Assembly (NCBI GenBank): GCA_035472475.1
Contig: DATIPA010000099.1
Coordinates: 1-9,589 of the forward strand
Reading direction: 5' to 3'
Length of the DNA stretch: 9,589 nucleotides
DNA from: JAFAXD01 sp035472475
GTDB lineage: Bacteria; Pseudomonadota; Alphaproteobacteria; Rhizobiales; Xanthobacteraceae
Shown: positions 1 through 8,369 of the stretch, in pieces
Layout of the letters: every line of letters begins with the position of its first letter
Numbering within the stretch: position 1 is the stretch's first letter
Program-made: the position numbers and the translations under genes
The notes under the pieces: generated by a model
The model's input: the letters and a program-made list of their open reading frames with translations, nothing else
The model's database searches: none
Told to the model about the DNA's origin: nothing

Positions 1-83
1 ATCCACGCGATGAAGATCAGGAAGGTAATGTGGATGCGGATCGCCGTGCCGGCGATCCGGCCGATCATCAACGACCAACCCAT
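1..83 (-). CDS. Site-2 protease-like (M50) membrane protein, N-terminal fragment
   Basis: Reading the minus strand from an ATG at 83 gives 27 complete codons with no stop before the window edge. The peptide begins MGWSLMIGRIAGTAIRIHIT and continues into a hydrophobic stretch (FLIFIAW) that would start the first membrane helix. A short amphipathic lead of the form 'G-R-x-x-G-T-x-I-R-I-H-x-T-F' followed by a helix is, from memory, typical of the N-terminus of bacterial site-2 protease (M50) proteins, often those with C-terminal CBS domains. The HExxH zinc motif lies outside the window, so the assignment rests on this short signature only. The start lies 49 nt beyond the lon stop codon on the same strand, with a GAGG just upstream of the ATG, which suggests co-transcription with lon and hsp20. 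Such proteases cut within the membrane; a role in stress signalling here would be inference. Confidence 0.6.
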   Translation of the reverse strand, partial: MGWSLMIGRIAGTAIRIHITFLIFIAW

Positions 84-102
84 GGAGGCCTCGTTTGCTA
101 CA

Positions 103-121
103 TCTCCCTCACGCGGGGAGA
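103..121. repeat. Small hairpin between lon and the S2P-like gene
   Basis: TCTCCC (103-108) and GGGAGA (116-121) form a perfect 6-bp stem around a 7-nt loop, in the 49-nt gap between lon and the next gene. The surrounding bases resemble the 'CTCTCCCCGC...GCGGGGAGAG' palindromes that I recall as dispersed intergenic repeats in Bradyrhizobium-like genomes. In this position it could act as a processing site, an mRNA stabiliser or a weak attenuator inside the operon. It could also be only a degenerate dispersed repeat. Confidence 0.4.
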
Positions 122-132
122 GGTAAAGACAC

Positions 133-2500
<2,368 letters not shown>

Positions 2501-2508
<8 letters not shown>

Positions 2509-2902
2509 GGCCGGCCTCCGATTTGCGCAGCGTGATCACCAGACAGCCGTCCGCGGCCGACCGCCGAACGTCGCGATAACGGCCGGTCGGCAGGCGCACC
2601 CGGCGCTCGAATCGTCCCTGCGGCAGTTCGAGCCGGTGGATCGTGGCCGTGCGCAGCTCCGGCGGCAGCACGCGGGTTCCGGCGATGACCAGGTCGGCGC
2701 CATCGATGACGGCCTCCGCCTTGTCGAGGCTCACCCCCGGCAGCGCCACAAAAATCAGCACCTCGCGCTCGGTCTCAATGATGTCGACCGGCGGCTCCCA
2801 GGCTCCGGAATGCCGGGGCTGAAAGAACTGCCGGTGCAACCGTTCGGCGCGGGCGAGCTGATCGCACGCTTCCGACCACATCCAATCAAAGTCTCTATTC
2901 AT
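2501..2902 (-). CDS. Small heat shock protein, Hsp20/alpha-crystallin family
   Basis: This 133-residue protein (from ATG 2902) has a short N-terminal arm of about 33 residues, then an alpha-crystallin domain starting at WEPPVDIIETEREVLIFVALPGV. It keeps the family's late strands (LVIAGTR, FERRVRLP, and A-x-DG-x-L in AADGCLVITLRK). Hsp20 proteins are ATP-independent holdases that bind unfolding proteins and pass them to chaperones or proteases. No I-x-I/V motif is visible in the short tail after ITLRK, a motif used for oligomer assembly in most family members. A GTG four codons upstream (2914) is possible, but the ATG has GTGGGA placed six bases before it and gives the usual type of N-terminus. 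The stop overlaps the lon start (ATGGCTGA), and the pairing of a holdase with Lon suggests that clients are held and then degraded. Confidence 0.92.
2515..2519 (-). promoter_or_regulatory. Strong ribosome binding site for lon inside hsp20
   Basis: On the minus strand GGAGG sits six nucleotides before the lon ATG (2508), within the last codons of hsp20. A near-ideal Shine-Dalgarno with an 8-nt stop/start overlap supports 2508 as the true lon start and suggests that ribosomes finishing hsp20 re-initiate on lon. Confidence 0.75.
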
Positions 2903-2926
2903 GGCTGATCCCACTCGACCCGATTA

Positions 2927-2955
2927 AATGTGTGCGCGAAGAGCTGCGGAATCAA
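2927..2955 (-). promoter_or_regulatory. Candidate promoter for the hsp20-lon operon
   Basis: On the minus strand TTGATT (2950-2955) and CACATT (2927-2932) are separated by 17 nt, about 25 nt before the hsp20 start codon. This is a possible sigma70 or heat-shock-sigma type arrangement, but both hexamers are poor matches. A better -10 look-alike, TTTAAT (2923-2928), lacks a well-placed -35. No ROSE-type thermosensor sequence or CIRCE inverted repeat was recognised here. Confidence 0.2.
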
Positions 2956-3002
2956 TGACCTGCCGGTCCGGCCGCGCGCCGACGGGTCAGGCCGAAACAT
3001 CC

Positions 3003-3033
3003 GGCCTTTGCTGTCTTGGTTGATCAAAAGGCC
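3003..3033. repeat. Inverted repeat in the hsp20/VWA divergent intergenic region
   Basis: GGCCTTT (3003-3009) and AAAGGCC (3027-3033) form a perfect 7-bp inverted repeat with a 17-nt loop that contains TTGATCA. It lies about 100 nt upstream of hsp20. It could be an operator, part of a leader hairpin or chance. The rest of the 289-bp region 2903-3191 holds a short AT-rich patch (about 3088-3125) and no gene I can support. Confidence 0.35.
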
Positions 3034-3105
3034 CGACACCCAGTGCGGCGGCCGCAACACGGGCAATCTGCCCCGCCCGCTGGCGGCAACTAGGTATGGA
3101 AAACT

Positions 3106-3119
3106 GTCATATAGATGAC
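3106..3119. promoter_or_regulatory. AT-rich inverted repeat, possible operator/-10 region
   Basis: GTCAT (3106-3110), ATAG, ATGAC (3115-3119) is a perfect short dyad in the only AT-rich patch upstream of the VWA gene, about 75 nt before its chosen start. TATAGA (3110-3115) inside it resembles a -10 element, but no convincing -35 was found. Low confidence. Confidence 0.25.
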
Positions 3120-3191
3120 TTATCATGCGCGGGTTGGGGGTTGAATCGCGGAACGGGTGGACCGTCGAATGCCCGTAGTTGGCTGGCTGGG

Positions 3192-4868
3192 ATGGGGAAA
3201 TCCCTACCCTGGCAATGGTGGAACCTGCTGCCGTCGCAAGACCGTCAGCCGGAACCCTTGGACGCGCCCGCCGCGACGTACTCCGGCTCGAGTCTCCGCA
3301 TGAGCGTCATGCGCGCGTTGATGGTGTGCGCCGGTCTGTCCGGTCTTCTGAGCGGCTGCGGACAGAGCCCGATCAGCACGTTCACCATCGTGTCCGGCTC
3401 GGAGAACCGCACGCTGGAGCCGATCGTGCAGGCGTTCTGCAAGGAGCAGAAGGTCGCCTGTACCTTCGAATACATGGGATCGCTGGATATCGGGATGGCG
3501 GTTGCGGACAATCGCGGCGTCTTCGACGCGGTCTGGCCAGCCAACAGCGTCTGGATCGACCTGTTCGATCGCAACAAACGCGTGATTGACCTCACATCGA
3601 TCATGCGGTCGCCGGTGGTCCTGGGCGTCCGCGTCGGCAAGGCGCGCGAGCTCGGCTGGATCGACCGCGCAGTCTCGTCGCGCGACATCGACGAGGCGGT
3701 GCGCGCCAAGCGATTGACCTACCTGGCGAGTTCGGCAACGCAATCGAACTCGGGCGCCAGCGCCTACATCACCATGCTGTCGGCCGCGCTTGGCGGCCCA
3801 AGCACCATCACGCTCGCGGACTTGGAGCGCCCGGACGTGCGCGACAAGGTGCGCTCGCTGCTGTCCGGCATCAGTCGGACCGCCGGCTCGAGCGCCTGGT
3901 TGGCCGATCTCTACCTCAAGGGGTTGAGCCAGGGCGTTCAGTACGACGCGATGTGGAACTACGAGGCGGTGATGGCGGAGACCAACCAGATCCTCAAGGA
4001 TCGCAATCAGGAGCTCCTGTACGCGATCTATCCGAGCGACGGCGTGGCGCTTGCGAACAGTCCGCTGGGTTACATCGATCGCGGCCGCGGCCCGAGCGCG
4101 TTGAACTTCTTCAAGGCGCTACAGGCCCACCTGCTCTCCCCGGAGATCCAAAAGCGCCTGGTCGGATCGTTCCGCCGCCCGGCCGTGGGCGAAGTGACCG
4201 GCGTGCCGCCGGATCCGGCCTGGAACTACGACCCGACCCGGCCCTTGAAGCTGATCCGGATGCCCGAGCCGGCGGTCATGCGCACCGCGCTCGATCTCTA
4301 TCAGGATGCCTTGCGGCGGCCGTCGCTCACCGTCTATTGCCTGGATTTCTCCAGCGACATGCGCGGGCAAGGCGACAAGGCGATGCAGCAGGCGATGAAT
4401 TTCATCCTGTCGCGCGACCAGGCGGCGCCGTTGTTGGTCCAGCATGCGTCGGCCGACCAGATCGTCGTCATTCCGTTCGACAGCACCACGCGCGAGGTCG
4501 TCCGCGGCTCCGGCAGTCCGGCCGATCAGACGCGCCTGCTCAATGTGGTCAAGGCCCAGCAGCCGAATGGCGGGAGCGACTTCTATGCCTGCGCGGAACG
4601 CGGGCTGGAGGAGGTTTTGTCGACCCCGAACTCGCTCAGTTATTTGCCCGCCATCGTTGTGATGACCAACGGGAAGAGCGACGACCGCCTGCAGGAGTTC
4701 CTGATCCGCTGGCGCGCGAGCCACCGCGATATTCCGATCTTCGGCATCACGTTTGGCGACGGCGACACGACACAGCTGGCACGCCTGACCGAAGCGACGC
4801 GCGGGCGCGTGTTCGACGGGACCACTGACCTGACCGAGGCGTTCCGATCCGTTCGCGGGTACAATTAG
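3192..4868 (+). CDS. Substrate-binding/VWA two-domain lipoprotein-like protein
   Basis: This is a 558-residue protein from ATG 3192. A hydrophobic stretch ends in the lipobox-like LLSGC (cysteine about residue 56), so it is probably an exported, membrane-anchored lipoprotein. Residues about 63-350 resemble an extracellular solute-binding fold (FTIVSGSENRTLEPIVQAFC, then FDAVWPANSVWIDLF). Residues about 378-555 are a von Willebrand A domain (SLTVYCLDFSSDM, IVVIPFD, IVVMTNG, IFGITFGDGD). Proteins combining these domains are known but poorly characterised; the ligand and partner cannot be read from sequence. The metal-ion (MIDAS) motif is altered: D385-x-S387-x-D389 instead of DxSxS, S462 where threonine is usual, and N493 where aspartate is usual. 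Start choice is uncertain. GC-rich third positions set in soon after 3192, while 3096-3191 looks non-coding. ATG 3300 would give a conventional short lipoprotein signal but would discard the MGKSLPWQWWNLL stretch. It stands alone, divergent from hsp20. Confidence 0.85.
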   Translation: MGKSLPWQWWNLLPSQDRQPEPLDAPAATYSGSSLRMSVMRALMVCAGLSGLLSGCGQSPISTFTIVSGSENRTLEPIVQAFCKEQKVACTFEYMGSLDIGMAVADNRGVFDAVWPANSVWIDLFDRNKRVIDLTSIMRSPVVLGVRVGKARELGWIDRAVSSRDIDEAVRAKRLTYLASSATQSNSGASAYITMLSAALGGPSTITLADLERPDVRDKVRSLLSGISRTAGSSAWLADLYLKGLSQGVQYDAMWNYEAVMAETNQILKDRNQELLYAIYPSDGVALANSPLGYIDRGRGPSALNFFKALQAHLLSPEIQKRLVGSFRRPAVGEVTGVPPDPAWNYDPTRPLKLIRMPEPAVMRTALDLYQDALRRPSLTVYCLDFSSDMRGQGDKAMQQAMNFILSRDQAAPLLVQHASADQIVVIPFDSTTREVVRGSGSPADQTRLLNVVKAQQPNGGSDFYACAERGLEEVLSTPNSLSYLPAIVVMTNGKSDDRLQEFLIRWRASHRDIPIFGITFGDGDTTQLARLTEATRGRVFDGTTDLTEAFRSVRGYN

Positions 4869-4949
4869 CGGCCCGGGCGGCCCTTAGGATGGTTGACCCC
4901 GCACGCGATGCGGTGGGAACCCGTGAACATACTGCCCTCGAAAGCGATG

Positions 4950-4969
4950 GGTTTTGCAACAGCAAAACC
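4950..4969. terminator. Bidirectional hairpin between convergent genes
   Basis: GGTTTTGC (4950-4957), AACA, GCAAAACC (4962-4969) is a perfect 8-bp stem with a 4-nt loop. It lies in the 114-bp gap between the VWA gene (stop 4868) and the lysR gene (stop 4983). Convergent placement suggests a shared terminator. There is no clear U-run on either side, so intrinsic termination is not certain. A weaker stem CCGCA/TGCGG (4899-4913) lies nearby. Confidence 0.5.
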
Positions 4970-4982
4970 GTCGCGGCTCAGC

Positions 4983-5870
4983 TCAGGTTTCGCAGGCCTG
5001 AACGATTTTCGGGAGATAGCTCTGGCAGAAGTCCAGATATGTCCTGACGATCGTGGATTGGTGACGGTGAGGCGGATAGAGCAGATTGATGGGCCACTCC
5101 GGCAACGGGTACTGCGGCAGCAATGGCACCAGGCGCTTCTCCCTGATGGGCGCGGCTGCCAGGAAGGGCGGGAGCTCCGTCACCACGTCGCCACCGAGCG
5201 CACGGCTACATAAGTGATGGTAGTCGTTGGTGGACAGCACCGCCTTGGGCTCGATTACGTGGCTGCCCAATTGCCACCGGGCCGGGACATCGAGGTGCGA
5301 CGCCCATACCGCACACGGAAAGCGATGGAGCGCGTCGGGCTCCTCCGGCAGGCCGAAGCGCTTCACCAACTTTGGGCTGGCCACGAGGACATTGCGAAAG
5401 GACAAAACACGCCGTGCCACCATGGCTTCGTGCATGATCGCACCGACACGAAGGGCGACATCGATGCCATCCTCGATCAGATCCACGCGCCTCTCGGTTG
5501 AGTAGACGTAAACCTGGATGTCCGGGTAGCGGCGCTGAAAGGCCGCCAGCAATTCCCACCACGGCTCAACCGTCTGGGGTAACGACAGCCGCAGGCGTCC
5601 CATCAGGCGGGCTTGGTCGTTGACGACGGCTTGCCCGGCTTCCAGCACCGCCTCGATACCGTGGCTGGCGTCCTCGTAAAGCCGCGCCCCAGCGTCGGTA
5701 AGTTTCGCGCCCCGTGTGGAACGCTCCAGCAACTGCACTTTGAGTTGCCGCTCCAGATCCCGTATCCGACGGCTCAGCGTCGGAAGCGGAATTCCGAGAC
5801 GGATCGCCGCCGCCGAGAGGCTGCCCGCCTGGACGACCGCAACAAACATCCGGGTGGCATTCAGATCCAT
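4983..5870 (-). CDS. LysR-type transcriptional regulator
   Basis: This 295-residue protein has the usual length and layout. The N-terminal winged helix-turn-helix (residues about 1-60) includes MFVAVVQAGSLSAAAIRLGI and PLPTLSRRIRDLERQL, followed by the LLERSTRGAKLTDAG wing and a helical linker. Residues about 88-290 are the periplasmic-binding-protein-like effector domain (RLRLSLPQ, DLIEDGIDVALRVG). The last motif is typical of the CrgA/AaeR-like branch of the family. It binds DNA as a tetramer, and its small-molecule effector is unknown. It is divergent from the exported DUF1254/1214 gene across 101 bp, the usual arrangement for a LysR regulator controlling its neighbour and itself. The start ATG 5870 puts the helix-turn-helix at the expected distance from the N-terminus; its ribosome binding site is weak (TAGG). 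Confidence 0.94.
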   Translation of the reverse strand: MDLNATRMFVAVVQAGSLSAAAIRLGIPLPTLSRRIRDLERQLKVQLLERSTRGAKLTDAGARLYEDASHGIEAVLEAGQAVVNDQARLMGRLRLSLPQTVEPWWELLAAFQRRYPDIQVYVYSTERRVDLIEDGIDVALRVGAIMHEAMVARRVLSFRNVLVASPKLVKRFGLPEEPDALHRFPCAVWASHLDVPARWQLGSHVIEPKAVLSTNDYHHLCSRALGGDVVTELPPFLAAAPIREKRLVPLLPQYPLPEWPINLLYPPHRHQSTIVRTYLDFCQSYLPKIVQACET

Positions 5871-5882
5871 GCGGCAAGCCTA

Positions 5883-5933
5883 CCATATTTGAGAGGCGGA
5901 TTGTCAGGACTGCGTATTCTCTTCCATATTTGA
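5883..5933. repeat. Direct repeat CCATATTTGA x2, 41-bp period, putative LysR sites
   Basis: The 10-mer CCATATTTGA occurs exactly at 5883-5892 and 5924-5933, start-to-start 41 bp, close to four helical turns, so both copies face the same side of the DNA. They fall in the lysR/DUF1254 divergent promoter region. The right copy runs into the palindrome TTGATCAA (5930-5937), and the left copy begins TGA-N11-TCA (5890-5906). These are plausible recognition and activation sites for the LysR protein. No binding site has been shown. Confidence 0.5.
5901..5930 (+). promoter_or_regulatory. Candidate promoter for the DUF1254/DUF1214 gene
   Basis: TTGTCA (5901-5906) differs from the -35 consensus by one base, and CATATT (5925-5930) matches four of six -10 positions, with an 18-nt spacer. 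The -10 hexamer overlaps the right copy of the CCATATTTGA repeat, so protein bound there would directly affect RNA polymerase. The start codon lies about 42 nt downstream. Confidence 0.35.
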
Positions 5934-5971
5934 TCAATCTACTGTGCTCGCAAACGACGTCTCGAAACACC

Positions 5972-7009
5972 ATGAAAACAGCCCACACAAGAATTATGGC
6001 CGCCATGTCACTCGTGATGGTGAGTTCCGCAGCCTCGGCGCAAACCACCATCTCCCAGACTGAGCCCGTTACCGTTGAGAACTACAGTCGCGCCCAGACC
6101 GACGTCTATTTCGCCGGCGTGGTCAAGAACGGCGGTTTCGGGAAATTCTGGCATCGCCGCGAGCTTGCCTCTCCCGCTCAGCAGGGCATTCCCCGACCCA
6201 ATCGCGACACGCTGTATTCGTTCGCAATCGTCGACCTCGATGCCGGCTCGGTGACGATCACACTGCCGGACGCCGGCAAGCGCTACATGGGGATGCAGGT
6301 CGTCAATCAGGATCAATACACTCCGGCTACCTATTACGGGCCGGGCGCTCATACCTTTACGCGGGAGGTGATCGGCACGCGCTATGCAATTGCCGTGGTC
6401 CGTTTCCTTGTCGATTTCTCGAACGAAGAGGATGTCCGGCAAGTCCACGCCCTACAAGATGCGATCAAGTTCAGCCAGCAACCACCCGGCTCATTCGAAA
6501 TTCCTCATTGGGATGAGACAAATCTCAAAGTGATAAAAGCCGCGCTGCTGCAGCTCGGAACCACGATCTCCGATACGCGGCGCATGTTCGGCGCCAACGA
6601 GCATCAGGTCGATCCGGTGAAGCACCTGATCGGAAGCGCCATGCTGTGGGGTGGCTTTCCCGAGAAGGACGCTCTCTACCTGCCGATCACCCCGGCGCGC
6701 AATGATGGCAAGACCGTTCACAAACTGACGGTCGGGGATGTCCCCGTCGATGGTTTCTGGTCGCTCACTATCTACAACAGCGAGGGCTATCTCCAGCCGA
6801 ACCCCGATAATGTCTATTCGGCGAACAGCACCACGGCGAAAAAGGGCCCGGATGGCTCCGTCACCGTCCAGTTAGGCGGGTGCGACGGCAAGGTCCCTAA
6901 TTGTCTGCCGATTACGCAAGGGTGGAACTACACGGTCCGACTCTTTCTCCCGAGACACCAAATCCTCAACGGCACATTCAGATTCCCCGAGGCGCAGCCC
7001 GTGGGTTGA
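5972..7009 (+). CDS. Exported DUF1254/DUF1214 domain protein
   Basis: This 345-residue protein starts at ATG 5972 with a signal peptide (MKTAHTRIMAAMSLVMVSSA, cleavage likely after ASA|Q near residue 23), so it is probably periplasmic. Residues about 30-155 match DUF1254 (ENYSRAQTDVYF, PNRDTLYSFAIVDLDAG, RYMGMQVVNQDQYTP). Residues about 250-340 match DUF1214 (DGFWSLTIYNSEGYL, NPDNVYS, WNYTVRLFLP). Function is unknown for the family; members are often found near regulators, and no catalytic residues can be named. Two cysteines, C304 and C311, sit in the DUF1214 part where I recall relatives with a tryptophan-containing NWLP motif, and they could form a disulfide after export. A TTG at 5930 would extend the frame by 14 residues but would spoil the signal peptide. 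It is divergent from the LysR gene, its likely regulator. Codon use is less GC-rich than in lon or the VWA gene. Confidence 0.88.
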   Translation: MKTAHTRIMAAMSLVMVSSAASAQTTISQTEPVTVENYSRAQTDVYFAGVVKNGGFGKFWHRRELASPAQQGIPRPNRDTLYSFAIVDLDAGSVTITLPDAGKRYMGMQVVNQDQYTPATYYGPGAHTFTREVIGTRYAIAVVRFLVDFSNEEDVRQVHALQDAIKFSQQPPGSFEIPHWDETNLKVIKAALLQLGTTISDTRRMFGANEHQVDPVKHLIGSAMLWGGFPEKDALYLPITPARNDGKTVHKLTVGDVPVDGFWSLTIYNSEGYLQPNPDNVYSANSTTAKKGPDGSVTVQLGGCDGKVPNCLPITQGWNYTVRLFLPRHQILNGTFRFPEAQPVG

Positions 7010-7027
7010 GCCGATAGTATCGAGGCT

Positions 7028-7055
7028 GGCAGAAAGGGTGACCTAACAATCTGCC
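7028..7055 (+). terminator. Candidate terminator after the DUF1254/1214 gene
   Basis: GGCAGA (7028-7033) and TCTGCC (7050-7055) pair perfectly around a 16-nt loop that itself contains AGG-GTGA-CCT. The hairpin begins 19 nt after the stop codon. There is no U-run directly after it. The rest of 7010-7210 contains no supported gene. Confidence 0.35.
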
Positions 7056-7169
7056 TGCCCCGATCTCGGCCTTTTGCCGTGATCGTTGTGAAGAGCAGGT
7101 TCGGGTCAAAAGCTGAAATGCTCAGAAGCGATGTTGTCCGCCGAAGGGCTCACGATTAAGCCGACGTCC

Positions 7170-7192
7170 GTTCGTGCGCTTTGTGCACGAAC
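7170..7192 (-). terminator. Hairpin downstream of the DUF2778 gene
   Basis: GTTCGTGC (7170-7177) and GCACGAAC (7185-7192) form a perfect 8-bp stem with a 7-nt loop. It lies 19 nt beyond the stop of the minus-strand transpeptidase-like gene. A second small stem, ACTGC/GCAGT (7191-7204), adjoins and overlaps it by 2 nt, so the two may be alternative folds. The position suits a terminator, although no U-tract follows. Confidence 0.5.
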
Positions 7193-7210
7193 TGCGCTCG
7201 CAGTGCGGCG

Positions 7211-8239
7211 TCAGTGCGCGATGGCGGCGACCTGACGGTTGCGATCCGGAGCCATCGCCAGAAGCATGTTCCGGGCCGCGGGCGGCAGCGTTCCGGCGGC
7301 GAGCTTGCCGGGCGGGCCGTTGAGCCGTTCGACCACCACCAGGCGGGTGATCTTGCCGTCGTCGAAGTAGTCGAGGAACGTCTGGTAATCGCGCAGCGAC
7401 ACGCAGCCGTTGGACTGGCCGTTGGAGCCGAGCATGTACGGGTGCGCGAGAATGCCGGCGCGGCCGTGCATGCGGTCGCTGTCGACCGGATTGAGGCGGA
7501 TCGCGCGGATGCCGTGGAACCCTGCCTCGCGGAGCGTGAGATTGTAGACGTTCGGCGGCGTTACGCCGTGCATGCGCACGTGCGCATGACGGGGGTTGTC
7601 CATCATCTCGCCGAGGCCCGAATGCGCCTCCAGCTTTTGGCCGCCCGGCAGGTACACCATGCGCGCCGTGATGTCGTAGATCGCGGTGTGGCCGTCGTCG
7701 TCCGGCAGCGCGGCGGACTGCTTGCTCGTCTGCCCGGGGCGGACGTGCGCGGTGGAAGCGGCGCGCGCGCGGGCCGGCTGGTCGGTCAGACTCGCCACGT
7801 TCTTGGCGTCGCGGCGCGACAACGATCGCATGCCACTCGCAAGCTTCGCCACGCCCGACTGGAAGCGCTCATTGAACGACGCCTGACAGTTCTCATCGCC
7901 CGGGGCGAACCGTTTGTCGAACGACGCAGGCCCGTCATATTCGTAGGAGGCGGTCCCGCACCCTGGCGTCCGCGCGTCGGTGACGGCATCGGTACCGACC
8001 TGCGGATCGAGGCTGGCGACGCGCACGCTTCCCGCCGGGAGTCCTGCTCCCAGCGGCGTGCGCAGCCGGTAAATCTCAGGATGGATTGTCCCGAATACCG
8101 AAATGCTCGGATCGCTCAGCCCGGCATCAAGCGGACCGGCCAGCGTTCCCAACGATCTCAGGACGAACCCAGCGACCACAAAGGCGACCACAAACGGGAT
8201 CGCCCGAACCCCCATTCGGACCAATACGTCCCCCACCAT
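7211..8239 (-). CDS. Membrane-anchored DUF2778 L,D-transpeptidase-like protein
   Basis: This 342-residue protein has an N-terminal membrane segment (residues about 13-30, AIPFVVAFVVAGFVL), which should leave the rest in the periplasm. A variable Ala/Ser/Pro-rich linker runs to about residue 180. A DUF2778-type domain follows at about 184-310 (HTAIYDITARMVYLPGG, LEAHSGLGEMMDNP). Its active-site-like block holds H258-G259 and SNGC279VSL, echoing the HG...S-x-GC signature of L,D-transpeptidases. DUF2778 is the family of the Tlde1 type VI effectors, which act on peptidoglycan. Here the fixed membrane anchor, the linker and the absence of any secretion or immunity gene in view argue for a housekeeping cell-wall role, which is inference. 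ATG 8239 is preceded by AAGGTGA; ATG 8215 is an alternative that still keeps the membrane segment. Confidence 0.85.
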   Translation of the reverse strand: MVGDVLVRMGVRAIPFVVAFVVAGFVLRSLGTLAGPLDAGLSDPSISVFGTIHPEIYRLRTPLGAGLPAGSVRVASLDPQVGTDAVTDARTPGCGTASYEYDGPASFDKRFAPGDENCQASFNERFQSGVAKLASGMRSLSRRDAKNVASLTDQPARARAASTAHVRPGQTSKQSAALPDDDGHTAIYDITARMVYLPGGQKLEAHSGLGEMMDNPRHAHVRMHGVTPPNVYNLTLREAGFHGIRAIRLNPVDSDRMHGRAGILAHPYMLGSNGQSNGCVSLRDYQTFLDYFDDGKITRLVVVERLNGPPGKLAAGTLPPAARNMLLAMAPDRNRQVAAIAH

Positions 8240-8254
8240 TACCCCGCGTCACCT

Positions 8255-8294
8255 TGGCCGCTTCGGCCAGCGGTAACGCACGTCCCCCGACGTG
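8255..8294 (-). other. Two small stems in the 5' leader of the DUF2778 gene
   Basis: TGGCCG-CTT-CGGCCA (8255-8269) and CACGT-CCCCCG-ACGTG (8279-8294) are perfect short stems within 60 nt of the start codon on the minus strand. They could hold the leader in a structure that tunes translation or marks the transcript start. In sequence this rich in GC, such stems also arise by chance. I saw no convincing promoter in 8240-8420. Confidence 0.25.
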
Positions 8295-8369
8295 GGCCGG
8301 ATAAGGCATGGGGATTACGGCGGAAATCGGTCGGGCGCGGCACCGGCCGCACCGGACCGCATTCACAAG

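Noticed and set aside
2903..2960. ROSE-type RNA thermometer before hsp20
   Set aside because: Bradyrhizobium-type hsp20 leaders end in a conserved U-U/C-GCU and anti-Shine-Dalgarno hairpin. I could not find that pattern or a convincing stem sequestering the ribosome binding site here.
2899..3126. Minus-strand 75-codon frame upstream of hsp20
   Set aside because: It overlaps the hsp20 start in another frame, has no recognisable motif or ribosome binding site, and occupies the region expected to hold the promoter.
3953..4828. Second plus-strand frame inside the VWA gene (about 291 codons)
   Set aside because: It is out of frame with a protein carrying two recognisable domains, and it is Arg/Gly/Pro-rich without motifs. 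It is not evidence of a frameshift, because the main frame stays coherent throughout.
5566..6051. Minus-strand 161-codon frame across the lysR/DUF1254 promoter
   Set aside because: It overlaps lysR out of frame and crosses the divergent promoter region. The lysR frame has a clear helix-turn-helix.
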